64,000 nucleotides of DNA from Acidocella sp. KAb 2-4 (lineage in GTDB: Bacteria > Pseudomonadota > Alphaproteobacteria > Acetobacterales > Acetobacteraceae): assembly GCF_020567705.1 (NCBI RefSeq), contig NZ_JAJDJU010000006.1, positions 62,001 to 126,000 on the forward strand, read 5' to 3'. A program made the position numbers and the translations under genes. Under the pieces are notes generated by a model that saw nothing but the letters and a program-made list of their open reading frames with translations, was not told the origin of the DNA and did no database searches. Below are positions 42,236-51,585 of this stretch, one piece after another; within the stretch, counting starts at the first letter, position 1; each line of letters begins with the position of its first letter.

Positions 42236-43831
42236 ATGCAACTCGCCATCGCGCCAGATCCATCGCCGCTGCGGGCGCTGGATGAGCGCCTCTCCGGCCC
42301 GATCACGATACCCGCCGCCGTGGAGGCCGCCGCCGCGGTGTTCCACGGCGCGCCCGCGATTGTGGAGCATGGGGAAAGCTGGAGCTATGCCGAGCTATGG
42401 GCGCGCGCGCGCCAGACCGCCGCGGCGTTTTTGGCGGCGGGGCTGCGCAAAGGCGAGGCCGTGGGTATTTGGGCGCCGAATTGCCGCGAATGGATTCTCG
42501 CCACGCTGGGCGCGCAAATCTGCGGCGCGCGCATCGTGCCGCTGAACACGCGCTATAAGGGGCGCGAGGCGGGGGATATTCTGCGCCGGGCGCATGCGGC
42601 GATGCTGTGCATGAGCGGGAACTTCCTGGGCACTGACTACGCGGCGCTGCTGCGTGATGAAGCTCTGCCCAACCTGCGCCGGCGCATCGTGTTTGGCGGC
42701 GGCGGTTCCGAGGGGTGGGAGACGTTCCTCGCCGCCGGTGCGGACGTGCCGGCCGCGGCGGTGGACAGCGCGCTGGCCTCGGTGGCGCCGGATGATATTT
42801 GCGATATTCTGTTCACCTCCGGCACCACCGGAGCGCCGAAGGGCGCGCTCACCGCGCATGGGCAGGTCATCCAGCTCTTTTACAACTGGGCCAAACGGAT
42901 GACGCTCGCGGCGGGCGATCAGTTTCTCATCGTCAATCCGTTTTTCCATACCTTTGGCTACAAGGCGGGCTGGCTGCCCGCGCTGCTGCGTGGCGCCACC
43001 GTGGTGCCGATGCCGGTTTATGATCCGGCCGGCGCGGCGGCGCTGATCGAGGCGCAGAAAATCTCGTTCCTGCCCGGCCCGCCGACGATCTATCAGACAT
43101 TACTCGCCGAGCAGACCAAGACAAAACGCGACTTCTCCTCGCTACGCGTCGCGGTGACGGGCGCCGCGGTGGTGCCGCCGGTGTTGATCGAGCGCATGTA
43201 TAAGGAGCTGGGTATCCGCCTCGTATTTAGCGGTTATGGCATGACCGAGTGCGGCGTGATCGCGATGACGCAGGCGGGGGATTCGGTGGAGACCGTGTGT
43301 GGCACTTGTGGGTGCGCGGTCACGGGCATCGAGATCAAATGCGTTGACGATGAAGGCCGCACGCTGGGGGTTGGCGAAGCTGGCGAGATTCTGGTGCGGG
43401 GTGTGGGTGTAATGCAGGGCTATCTGGATGATCCCGAAGCCACGGCGGCGGCGATCGATGCGCAGGGCTGGCTGCATACCGGCGATGTCGGCACGCTCGA
43501 TGAGCGCGGTTATCTGCGCATCACCGACCGGAAGAAGGATATGTACATCACCGGCGGGTTCAACTGCTACCCGGCGGAGATTGAGAAAATCCTGTGCGAA
43601 AACCCAAAGGTCGAAATGGCGGCGGTGGTGGGGATGCCCGATGAGCGGCTGGGCGAAGTCGGCAAGGCGTTTCTGGTGCTGCGGCCGGGGCAGAGCGCGA
43701 CCGAGGCCGAAATCATTGCGTGGGCGCGCGACAACATGGCGAATTTCAAGGTGCCGCGCAGTGTGGAATTCCGCGTTGAATTGCCGAGAAACGCCGCTGG
43801 CAAGGTGGTGAGGATGGATCTGCGGCAATAA
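42236..43831 (+). CDS. fadD3: Acyl-CoA ligase, FadD3-like
   Basis: An adenylate-forming CoA ligase of 531 residues: LFTSGTTGAPKGALTAHGQ, NPFFHTFGYKAGWLPALL, SGYGMTECGV, HTGDVGTLDERGYLRITDRKKDMYITGGFN (read in parts) and PRNAAGKVVR with the catalytic Lys. The FFHTFGYKAG stretch and the neighbours fit FadD3, which activates HIP, the propionate left after rings A and B are removed. It closes the nine-gene operon. A second, distinct ligase at 12,064 appears to serve the side chain, so the window has one ligase per module. Confidence 0.87.
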   Translation: MQLAIAPDPSPLRALDERLSGPITIPAAVEAAAAVFHGAPAIVEHGESWSYAELWARARQTAAAFLAAGLRKGEAVGIWAPNCREWILATLGAQICGARIVPLNTRYKGREAGDILRRAHAAMLCMSGNFLGTDYAALLRDEALPNLRRRIVFGGGGSEGWETFLAAGADVPAAAVDSALASVAPDDICDILFTSGTTGAPKGALTAHGQVIQLFYNWAKRMTLAAGDQFLIVNPFFHTFGYKAGWLPALLRGATVVPMPVYDPAGAAALIEAQKISFLPGPPTIYQTLLAEQTKTKRDFSSLRVAVTGAAVVPPVLIERMYKELGIRLVFSGYGMTECGVIAMTQAGDSVETVCGTCGCAVTGIEIKCVDDEGRTLGVGEAGEILVRGVGVMQGYLDDPEATAAAIDAQGWLHTGDVGTLDERGYLRITDRKKDMYITGGFNCYPAEIEKILCENPKVEMAAVVGMPDERLGEVGKAFLVLRPGQSATEAEIIAWARDNMANFKVPRSVEFRVELPRNAAGKVVRMDLRQ

Positions 43832-44016
43832 TCCGGGGAGATGCGTGACGGAGGATGCGGTGCGGCCTTTGCGCCCGGCCCTAGCGGGCGAGCGGTCCGG
43901 CCCAGCATCCAGGCCAACAAGCCCGAGCCTCACGGTATTCCGGCAATCTCCCGTGACGTATTTTCCTGGCCGTCTCCAGGCTGTACGATCAGCCACGTGC
44001 ACGGGACGATTGAAGA

Positions 44017-44688
44017 ATGCAGCTTCTGCTGGCTGAGGACGAACGCAAGACGATTGACTACCTTACCAAAGGACTAGGTGAGGAAGGCCATGCCGTGGAC
44101 GCGGTGGGCAATGGCACCGACGCGCTGGCATTGGCGCTGGCCGGTGAGTTCGACGCGATTATTCTGGACGTGATGTTGCCTGGGCTGGACGGCTGGGAGG
44201 TGCTCAAACGCCTGCGCGCGGCCGGGAAGACCACACCTGTCCTGTTTCTGACCGCGCGCGACCATGTCGAAGACCGTGTGCGCGGGCTGGATCTCGGCGC
44301 CAATGACTATCTCATCAAACCCTTCGCCTTCGCGGAGCTGCTGGCCCGGTTGCGCAACCTGGCGCGGTTGCCCAGGGCCGTGCCTGGCTCGGGCCTGATG
44401 ATGGTGGGGGATTTGGAGATCGACACGCTGCGCCACCGGGTCACCCGCGCCGGGCGGCTCTTGCACCTGACCGCCAAGGAGTACGCGCTGCTGCTGCTGC
44501 TGGCGCGAAACCAGGGGCGGGTGCTCTCGCGTACCCTGATCGCCGAGGCGATCTGGGGGCTGTTCCACGACCAGCAATCCAATGCGGTGGACGCGCTGGT
44601 GCGCCGCCTGCGCGCCAAGCTGGACACACCGTTTGCAACCGCCTTGCTGCACACCATCCGCGGCACGGGCTACGTACTGGATATATGA
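44017..44688 (+). CDS. OmpR-family response regulator, CusR/CopR-like
   Basis: A 223-residue regulator with receiver acidic residues near the start (LLAEDER), phospho-acceptor Asp51 (IILDVMLPGLDGW), Thr/Lys switch residues (LTARD, IKPF) and a C-terminal winged helix ending IRGTGYVLDI. It is translationally coupled to the sensor kinase (ATGA). A CusR-type box lies immediately after the kinase gene in front of the RND genes, which supports a copper or silver response. A 185-base gap before it, after the steroid operon, shows no clear regulatory site. Confidence 0.92.
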   Translation: MQLLLAEDERKTIDYLTKGLGEEGHAVDAVGNGTDALALALAGEFDAIILDVMLPGLDGWEVLKRLRAAGKTTPVLFLTARDHVEDRVRGLDLGANDYLIKPFAFAELLARLRNLARLPRAVPGSGLMMVGDLEIDTLRHRVTRAGRLLHLTAKEYALLLLLARNQGRVLSRTLIAEAIWGLFHDQQSNAVDALVRRLRAKLDTPFATALLHTIRGTGYVLDI

Positions 44689-46100
44689 AGCTCTCCTCCC
44701 TTCGCCCCGCCTCGATCAGCGGACGTTTGGCGATGCTCTACACGCTGGGCGCGCTGCTGGCGGTGGGGCTGTTCGCGCTGCTGGCCAATTGGAAGCTGGA
44801 GGCGAATTTCACCGCCGCGCACCGGGAATTTCTTCAGGCCAAGGCGGCGGAATTTCAGGATGATCTGAATGAAGGCGGCGGCGAGCCAAGCTTGCTCATC
44901 AATGAGATATTGAAAGAAACGGACGGCGCCCGGCTGCGCTCCTATGAGGCCAGGGTGCTGGTAAGCGGCAGCCAGGCGGGTGAGACGCCGGGCATGGGCG
45001 CGTTGCTGCCCGCGCGCCTGTTTCCCGCCGCGCGCGGCGTGCCGAGCCTGACCCTCAGCCCGTATCAAACCGGCGATCATTCCTGGCTGCTCACCAGCCT
45101 GCCCTTGCAAGGCCCTCCGGGGGCCCAAGCCGTGGTACTGCAAATCGCGCTCGATATCACGCGAGACAATGCCCTGCTCACCGATTTCCATCGCGCCCTG
45201 GCCGTGTTCTTTCTGCTCATGGTGCCGCTATTGCTGGGGGCCGGGCGGCTTGCGGCGGCACATGCGCTGGCGCCGGTGGCGCGCATCGCCAAGGTGGCGC
45301 AAAGCATCACCCCCGCCCAACTTTCCCGCCGCATCCCGCTGGACCCGCCCTGGCCGCGCGAACTCACCGGGCTGGTGCAGGTGTTCAACCAGATGCTGGA
45401 TAATCTTGAGTCCAATTTCGAGCGCCTCTCGCGCTTCTCGGCTGACATCGCGCATGAATTGCGCACCCCGCTCTCCACCCTCACGGGCAGTCTGGATGTC
45501 TGCCTCACCCGCCCGCGCGGCGAAGCGGAATACCGCGCCGCCATCGCCTCCGCCCTGGAGGATGGCCAGCGGCTGACCGGGTTGATTGAGAATCTGCTGT
45601 TCCTGGCGCGAGTGGAAAATCCGGCCCACGCGCTGCGCGTTGAGCGCTGTGAGGTCAGCGAGATCTGCACCGGGGTGGTGGCGCAATATGAGACGCAGTC
45701 CCGGCCCAAGGGGCTGCATCTGCGCATTGCCGGCGCCGCCACGCTGTATGCGGATACGTTGCTCCTCCGTCAGGCGGTGGGCAATGTGGTGGCGAACGCG
45801 GTGCGCCATGCGCCGCCGGGTTCGGAGATTGTGCTGGCCATTGCGGGCGGCCCGGCCAGCGGAGTGGAGATTGCGGTTTCCGACCAGGGGCCGGGCATCG
45901 CGCCCACGCATCTGCCCCGGCTGTTCGACCGTTTCTACCAAACCGACCCGGCGCGCGGCCATCAGGCGGCGCAAGGCTCGGGGCTGGGGTTGTCCATCGT
46001 GCGCTCGATCATGGAATTGCATGGCGGCTGGGCGGCGATCGACAGCGAGCAGGGGCGAGGCACGCGGGTCACGCTGCGTTTTCCGCCCATGGCGGCATGA
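44685..46100 (+). CDS. Heavy-metal-type sensor histidine kinase, CusS-like
   Basis: A 471-residue membrane kinase with two spans (residues about 15-35 and 170-190) around a periplasmic sensor domain. A HAMP region follows, then the H-box DIAHELRTPLSTLTG with His257, the N-box VGNVVANAVRHA and G-boxes DQGPGIAP and GSGLGLSIV. The layout and gene order match CusS/CopS kinases. The ATG overlaps the regulator stop. No long metal-binding cysteine cluster is seen in the sensor domain, so the ligand is inferred from the box and neighbours. Confidence 0.9.
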   Translation: MKLSSLRPASISGRLAMLYTLGALLAVGLFALLANWKLEANFTAAHREFLQAKAAEFQDDLNEGGGEPSLLINEILKETDGARLRSYEARVLVSGSQAGETPGMGALLPARLFPAARGVPSLTLSPYQTGDHSWLLTSLPLQGPPGAQAVVLQIALDITRDNALLTDFHRALAVFFLLMVPLLLGAGRLAAAHALAPVARIAKVAQSITPAQLSRRIPLDPPWPRELTGLVQVFNQMLDNLESNFERLSRFSADIAHELRTPLSTLTGSLDVCLTRPRGEAEYRAAIASALEDGQRLTGLIENLLFLARVENPAHALRVERCEVSEICTGVVAQYETQSRPKGLHLRIAGAATLYADTLLLRQAVGNVVANAVRHAPPGSEIVLAIAGGPASGVEIAVSDQGPGIAPTHLPRLFDRFYQTDPARGHQAAQGSGLGLSIVRSIMELHGGWAAIDSEQGRGTRVTLRFPPMAA

Positions 46101-46121
46101 AAATGATAAAATTGTCATCGA
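46100..46121. promoter_or_regulatory. CusR/CopR-type operator upstream of the RND efflux genes
   Basis: Half-sites ATGATAA (46103-46109) and TTGTCAT (46112-46118) with a two-base AA spacer and an extra AAA before the first. The E. coli CusR box is ATGACAA-N2-TTGTCAT with AAA/TTT flanks, so one inner base of the half-sites and the right flank differ. It starts at the kinase stop codon and is 43 bases before the adaptor gene. Confidence 0.75.
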
Positions 46122-46163
46122 AATAGCGCCGTTCTGCCCGGCACGGGTCTCTATCAAGAGGGG

Positions 46164-47138
46164 ATGATTCGACACTCAAATCAGGCGCCGCGCTGGCTTT
46201 TATGGGCCGCCTTGGCGCTCACCGCCCAGGCCCCAGCCGGCTGGGTCACGGTGCGGGCCACGGAGCAGTCTCCGAGGCTTTCGGGTTTTGCCAGCGTGCA
46301 GCCGGGCACGCCTGTCACGATTACCGCCCTGCAAGCGGGGGTGCTCGCCAGCCTCGCCGTGGCGCCGGGCGATACTGTGCAGCCGGGGCAAACCATAGGG
46401 CGGCTTGGCGGACCGCAGATCGCGGCGGCACTGGCCACGGCGCAAGGGGCGAGCGACGCCGCCAATGCCGCCCTGGCGGCGGAGCGGGGGAAATTCGCCG
46501 ATCATCTCTCCACGACAGCCGCGGTGGCGCAGGCCGAGGCGGCGGCGGCGGCGGCGCATGCTGATCTTGCGGCGCTGCGCGCGGCCTCCAACCTGCAAAG
46601 CCCGGTGGCGGGGCAGGTGCAAAGCCTCGCCGCCGGGCCGGGGGCCGCCTTGCAGCCGGGCCAGCCCGTGGCGGTGGTGCAGCCCGCTGCCGGGGCCTGG
46701 GTCAGGGCCGTGCTCTATGACGCGCCGGCGGCCGGGCTTTCCCCCGGCATGGCGGCACGGTTCATCCCCGCCAATGGCGCACCCGCTGTTTCCGTCACGC
46801 TGCGCGGCGTGCAGGGCAACCTGGCCGATGGCGGGCTCGCGCTCGCCTTCTCCGGTGCTGGCCTGCCGCCGGGCGAAGCCGGAACGCTCAGCCTATCCTT
46901 GCCGCCCCGCCCTGTACTGCTGGTGCCCAGCGAGGCGCTGGTGCTGGATGACGGGCGTTGGTGGGTGATGCTGCATGACGCGCAAGGCGACCATGCGGTG
47001 GAGGTGGTGCCGGGTGCGGCCGAAGGCGCGCAAACGCCCATTCTCTCGGGCCTTGCCGCCGGGGCGCGGGTCATCGTCCAGGATGCGGCATTGCTCTATC
47101 ATCGCGACATCGCCGCTCAGTATCAGCCGCCGGATTAG
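46164..47138 (+). CDS. RND efflux periplasmic adaptor (membrane fusion protein)
   Basis: A 324-residue adaptor with an N-terminal hydrophobic signal (WLLWAALALTAQAPA). It has a lipoyl half-motif (ITALQAGVLASLAVAPGDTVQPGQTIGRL), an Ala-rich helical hairpin (about 95-150) and the second lipoyl half (LQSPVAGQVQSLAAGPGAAL). The beta-barrel domain follows. It is shorter than CusB and lacks visible Met clusters for copper binding. The permease follows after 3 bases. It bridges permease and outer-membrane channel. Confidence 0.88.
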   Translation: MIRHSNQAPRWLLWAALALTAQAPAGWVTVRATEQSPRLSGFASVQPGTPVTITALQAGVLASLAVAPGDTVQPGQTIGRLGGPQIAAALATAQGASDAANAALAAERGKFADHLSTTAAVAQAEAAAAAAHADLAALRAASNLQSPVAGQVQSLAAGPGAALQPGQPVAVVQPAAGAWVRAVLYDAPAAGLSPGMAARFIPANGAPAVSVTLRGVQGNLADGGLALAFSGAGLPPGEAGTLSLSLPPRPVLLVPSEALVLDDGRWWVMLHDAQGDHAVEVVPGAAEGAQTPILSGLAAGARVIVQDAALLYHRDIAAQYQPPD

Positions 47139-47141
47139 GCC

Positions 47142-50100
47142 ATGGCAGAGGCTGTTCTCCGCCTGCTTGGCCGCCCGGCTTTGTGGCTGATGATCTACGC
47201 CGCCTTGCTCGGCTACGGGTTGTTCGCGCTGTTCAATATTCCCGAAGAGGTGCTGCCCGCCTTCAACTACCCCGAGGTGAGCGTGACAGTGCACCTGCCC
47301 GGCACCACCGCCACGGATATGGAGGCGATGGTCGCCACCCCGCTGGAGGGGGTGCTGCTCGGCCTGCCGGGTGTATCCAATGTCCGCAGCACCATCAGCG
47401 ACGGGCTGGTCGAGACCGATCTGCGTTTTGCCGCGGCGACCAGCGCCCAGGCGGATTTGCAGGCGGTGAATGGCGCCGTCGAGCGGGCCCAGGCCAGCCT
47501 GCCGCCAGGCGCGCGGCCTTTCACCGAGATCATGGGCAATGCCATTAACGAGGTCGCCGATTACGCCGTGCGCTTTGCCCCCGGCACCTCGCAGGCGGAC
47601 GTGGCGCGGGCGGTGGCGATGCGGCTGGTGCCGGCCCTGCGCGCGGTGCCGGGCGTGCAGCTTGTCACCACCGCCGGGCTGGGGGGCGAAGCGCTCTGGG
47701 TGCAGCCCGATCTCACCGCCATGGCGCAGGCCGCGGTTTCGGTGCAGGCTTTGCAACAGGCTCTGGCCGGGCAGGCGATGCTGGTGCCGGGGGGCTCGCT
47801 CAGCCTTGGCCATACCGATGCCCTCATGACCTTTGGCAACACCCCGAATGCCGCCGCGCTGGCGCAAATGCCGGTGATGGGGCCGCACGGCCCCGTGCCG
47901 CTCGGGGCGCTGGCGCGCATTGTCCACAGCACCACGCCGGTGCATCAGCGCGAATTGCTGGATGGCGAACCCGCGATCGCGCTGGTTGTGTTCAAGCAAC
48001 AGGGCGCCTCCACCGTGCCGGTGACGCGCGCATTGGCGGCGGCCATCAAATCCGTGGCGCTGCCCGATGGCGTTGCCGTGGTGCGGATCTACGACCAGGG
48101 CCATCTGGTCGGGGCGACGAGCGATGATTTGCGCCGCAACCTGCTCATTGGCGGGGTGCTGGCCATCGCCGGGTTGCTTGCCGTGCTGGGGGCGGGCAGC
48201 GGCGCCTGGCTGCTGGCCTTGTCGTTACCGGCCTCGCTGCTGTTGGGCATTGCCGGGCTCTATGCCACGGGGCAGAGCCTCAATCTGCTCACCTTCGGGG
48301 CCATTATCGTGGCGCTGGGGCTGGTGGCGGATGACGCCATCATCGTGCTGGAGAGCATTTTCCATCGCTGGGAAGCGGGTGATGGCACCTGGCCCGGCAT
48401 CTGGCGAGGCGTGCGGGAGATCATGGCGCCGGACATCATCGGCACGCTCACCACCGCGCTGGTTTTCGTGCCGCTGCTCTTCACCGGCGGGCTGGCGGGG
48501 CTGTTTTGCGTGCCCTTCGCGCTGGGTATGATCTTCGCGCTCGGCGCCTCCCTGCTGGTGTCGCTCACACTCATCCCGCTGGGGTTGGGGCTGCTGCCGC
48601 GCCATGCCGTGCGCCCGCCGCGCGCGGCCCAAACGCTGCTCACGCGGCTGATGGGCTGGAATCGACGTTTGTTCCGCTTGGCGCTGGCCTATCCCAGGCG
48701 CGCCGTACTCGCCTGCGTGGCGCTGCTGCTGAGCAGCCTCGGGGCGATGAGCCTGGTTTCGGTGAATGTGCTGCCCTTGCCCAATGAAGGCGTGTTGCTG
48801 GAATCCTTCACCCTGGCCCCCGGCACCTCGCTGGCCGATACGGATGCGCTGATGCGCCGCCTCTCAGCCCGGCTGGCGCAAGATCCGGCGGTTGAGCATG
48901 TGCTGGCCCGCATCGGCTCGGCCGCCGATTCCGCCTATACGGAACCCGCCTATGCGGGGGAGATCACCATCCGCCTCAAGCCCAAGGTGGGGGGCGCCAG
49001 CCTGGACGCGATCGCCGCCCGGGTACAGGCGGAGACACAATTCCCCTCGCTGCAAACCGGCATCGACACGCCGACCATCGAACGGCTGGGCGAGAGCCTG
49101 AACGGCCTGCCCCAGCCCTTCGCGCTGGATTTATACGGCGATGATCTCAGCCAGATGACGCAAACCGCCCAGGCCATCGCCCAGCGGTTGAGCGGCGTGC
49201 CGGGCTTGAGCGATTTGTTCAACGACCAGGGCTACCCGGAAACGCAGATCCGCATCACCCCCCGCCCAGCGGCGCTGGCCGCCGCGGGAATCACGCCCGC
49301 GGCGTTGAGCGGCGATGTTTCCGCCCTGATCGCCGGACAGATCGTGGCCGAGCTGCCCGATGGCGCCGCGCCGCTGCCGCTGTATTTGCGGTTGCCGGAT
49401 GCCGCCCTGCTCTCGCTGCAGGGGTTGAAGGCCCTGCCCGTGGGCAGCGCCAGCGCCACGCCTTTGGGGACGCTGGCGGATATTTCCCTCGCCACCAGCC
49501 CGAACCAGTTCATGCATATCGACGGCGCCCGCGCGCTGGAGATTTTGGCGACCCCCACCACCGCCCCCAACCTCGCCATCGCCCAGGCCAAGCGCGCTTT
49601 GGCGGGGCTGACGCTGCCACCGGATGAGCGGATCGCTTTTGGCGGACTGTACCCGATGCTGGAACACGCCGCTCTCGCGCTGGGCATCGCGGCCATCGCC
49701 GCGGTTTCGGCCTTGGCCTGGGTGTTGTTCTTGCGCTTCTCGGGCAAGCGCGCCCCGCTCTTGCTGCTCGCGCAGATCCCGCTGGCGATGACCGGCGGCG
49801 GGCTCGCCCTGGCGGTGAGCGGGCTGGGGCTGAACGGCATCGGGCTGATCGGCTTTCTGGCGCTGGCCGGGGTGAGCTTGAACCACGGCGTGGTGCTGCT
49901 GGACCGCGCCCAACGTAACGAGGCGGCGGGCATGAGCCCGGAAGCCGCCATGGACGAGGCGCTGAATGTACGCTTCCGCCCCATCTTCCTGACTACCGCC
50001 GTCGCGATTTTGGGCATGCTGCCCACCGCCCTGGGCTTTGGCGCCGGCGCCGCGCCGGAGCAGGGGCTGGCGGTGGTGATCGGCGGCGGCATTCTCTGGA

Positions 50101-50180
50101 GCGCACTGCTCTCCACCAACCTGCTGCCCGCGCTGTATCTGGCCGGGCGGGGCGGGCAAACCCCGGAGAACCCGGCATGA
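47142..50180 (+). CDS. RND efflux permease
   Basis: Inner-membrane proton-driven pump of 1012 residues with the usual twelve spans and two large periplasmic loops. The PGVSNVRSTISDGLVETDLRF porter region is present, as is the TM4 proton-relay pair Asp397-Asp398 in LGLVADDAIIVLESI. It does not show the Met ladder of CusA and could be a broader HAE/CzcA-type pump. The link to metals rests on the CusRS-like system and the box upstream. It overlaps the outer-membrane gene (ATGA). Confidence 0.92.
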   Translation: MAEAVLRLLGRPALWLMIYAALLGYGLFALFNIPEEVLPAFNYPEVSVTVHLPGTTATDMEAMVATPLEGVLLGLPGVSNVRSTISDGLVETDLRFAAATSAQADLQAVNGAVERAQASLPPGARPFTEIMGNAINEVADYAVRFAPGTSQADVARAVAMRLVPALRAVPGVQLVTTAGLGGEALWVQPDLTAMAQAAVSVQALQQALAGQAMLVPGGSLSLGHTDALMTFGNTPNAAALAQMPVMGPHGPVPLGALARIVHSTTPVHQRELLDGEPAIALVVFKQQGASTVPVTRALAAAIKSVALPDGVAVVRIYDQGHLVGATSDDLRRNLLIGGVLAIAGLLAVLGAGSGAWLLALSLPASLLLGIAGLYATGQSLNLLTFGAIIVALGLVADDAIIVLESIFHRWEAGDGTWPGIWRGVREIMAPDIIGTLTTALVFVPLLFTGGLAGLFCVPFALGMIFALGASLLVSLTLIPLGLGLLPRHAVRPPRAAQTLLTRLMGWNRRLFRLALAYPRRAVLACVALLLSSLGAMSLVSVNVLPLPNEGVLLESFTLAPGTSLADTDALMRRLSARLAQDPAVEHVLARIGSAADSAYTEPAYAGEITIRLKPKVGGASLDAIAARVQAETQFPSLQTGIDTPTIERLGESLNGLPQPFALDLYGDDLSQMTQTAQAIAQRLSGVPGLSDLFNDQGYPETQIRITPRPAALAAAGITPAALSGDVSALIAGQIVAELPDGAAPLPLYLRLPDAALLSLQGLKALPVGSASATPLGTLADISLATSPNQFMHIDGARALEILATPTTAPNLAIAQAKRALAGLTLPPDERIAFGGLYPMLEHAALALGIAAIAAVSALAWVLFLRFSGKRAPLLLLAQIPLAMTGGGLALAVSGLGLNGIGLIGFLALAGVSLNHGVVLLDRAQRNEAAGMSPEAAMDEALNVRFRPIFLTTAVAILGMLPTALGFGAGAAPEQGLAVVIGGGILWSALLSTNLLPALYLAGRGGQTPENPA

Positions 50181-51448
50181 AGCGCGCCATTGTGCTGGCT
50201 TTGGCCGCGCTTTCGGGCTGCGCCACCTATCATCCCGCCCCATTGGCGGACACCGCAATGGCCGCCGCACCGCTGCCAGGCACGCAAGCTTTGACACTCG
50301 CCCAGCTTGGCGCCCTGGCCGTGCAGCGGGACCCGGAATTGACCGCCGCGCGAGCGCAGGCCGGGATCGCCCAGGCGGAATTGCTGACCGCCGGAACACC
50401 GCCCGATCCCTCGCTCTCGATCGGGGTCGAGGCGCTGCTGGGCGGCCCGGCCTCCATGTCGTCGATTGCGGGCAGTTTGGTGGAGGATGTGTCGTCGCTC
50501 CTCACCCGCTCAGCCACGGTAAATGCCGCCAAGGCGCATCTGTTGCAGGTGAATGCCGGTATTCTTTGGCAGGAATGGCAGACGGCGGCACAGGCGGAAC
50601 AGCTTGGCGTGGCGCTCAGCGGCGAAGCCGCCCAGCTTGCCAGCCTGCGCCAGGACGCGCACGGCCTCGCTGCGCTGGCGCAGGAGGTGCAGGCGCAGAT
50701 TGCGGCGGGCAACCTTACCCAGCAGGACGCATCCGCCGCGCAAACCGCTCTGGCCACGCTCCGCACCGCTTTGGATGGCGAAGAACAGGCCCAGGCCCGC
50801 GACGGAGCCCAGCTCGACGCGCTGCTGGCGCTGCCCCCCGGCACGCCAGTGCGGTTGGCGCCCCCAGATGTGGCAGTGATTCCGGCGGCGCGGGCGCGGC
50901 AGGCCCTCGCCACGCTGGCGCAGCGCCGGCCGGATTTGATGGCGCTGCGCTACGGCTACACCGAAGCCGATGAAAAGCTCCGCGCCGCCATCCGCAGCCA
51001 GTTCCTGCCGATCAGTCTCGGCGCGCAAGGCGGGCGCGATACTTCGGGTGTCATCAGCGCCGGGCCGCAGGTCATGCTCTCCTTGCCGTTGTTCAACCGC
51101 AACCGCCCGGCGATTGCAGCCGCGGACGCCACGCGCTCCGCCCTGCGGGCGCAATATGCGGCGAGCCTGGCCTCGGCTCAGAGCGACGCCGAGGCGCTGG
51201 GGCAGAGCATCGCGCTCTTGCAGCGCCAATCCGCGCAGGCGGACCAGGCCGCCGCGCAGGCCGCCGCCATCGCGGCCGATGCACGGCACGCTTTTGCCGC
51301 GGGCGGGCTGGATGCGCGGGTGGAGACTGACCTCACCACGGCGGCGGGGGAGCGTGCGCGTACGGCGATCCTGCTGCGCACGCAATTGCAAACGGCGGAA
51401 CTTTCCCTCGCGGCGCTGCTGGGCTTTGGCTTGCCCTTTCCCGCATGA
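50177..51448 (+). CDS. RND outer-membrane efflux lipoprotein, TolC/CusC family
   Basis: A 423-residue outer-membrane channel subunit with a lipoprotein signal: MKRAIVLALAALSGC, lipobox LSGC at 12-15. Two long Ala/Gln-rich coiled-coil segments follow, of the TolC type (about 50-200 and 260-410), with QRRPDLMALRYGYTEADEKL between. It is translationally coupled to the permease and completes the tripartite pump. Confidence 0.9.
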   Translation: MKRAIVLALAALSGCATYHPAPLADTAMAAAPLPGTQALTLAQLGALAVQRDPELTAARAQAGIAQAELLTAGTPPDPSLSIGVEALLGGPASMSSIAGSLVEDVSSLLTRSATVNAAKAHLLQVNAGILWQEWQTAAQAEQLGVALSGEAAQLASLRQDAHGLAALAQEVQAQIAAGNLTQQDASAAQTALATLRTALDGEEQAQARDGAQLDALLALPPGTPVRLAPPDVAVIPAARARQALATLAQRRPDLMALRYGYTEADEKLRAAIRSQFLPISLGAQGGRDTSGVISAGPQVMLSLPLFNRNRPAIAAADATRSALRAQYAASLASAQSDAEALGQSIALLQRQSAQADQAAAQAAAIAADARHAFAAGGLDARVETDLTTAAGERARTAILLRTQLQTAELSLAALLGFGLPFPA

Positions 51449-51585
51449 CGCCGGCGCTCTTGGCGCGGCGGGCCGACTGGCGCCCCCGGCAGGCGGGCAA
51501 GGCGCCCGCGCTTGCGAGATCATCCTGGGTTGGCGATGATGCAGCCGAGCTGCTGTTGCGGAAGGAAGAGCTGTTGGGCGCCGGT

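Noticed and set aside
43841-44077. Small plus-strand ORFs between the ligase and the response regulator
   Set aside because: They overlap the regulator start, have no ribosome site and have biased, motif-free translations.
46893-48104. 403-codon minus-strand open frame
   Set aside because: It is antisense to the RND permease; His/Gly-rich with no family signature.
51445-51585. 47-residue extension of the cis-prenyltransferase overlapping the pump gene stop
   Set aside because: The overlap is attractive but the extension is not like the family and the ATG at 51586 gives normal length; kept only as an alternative.
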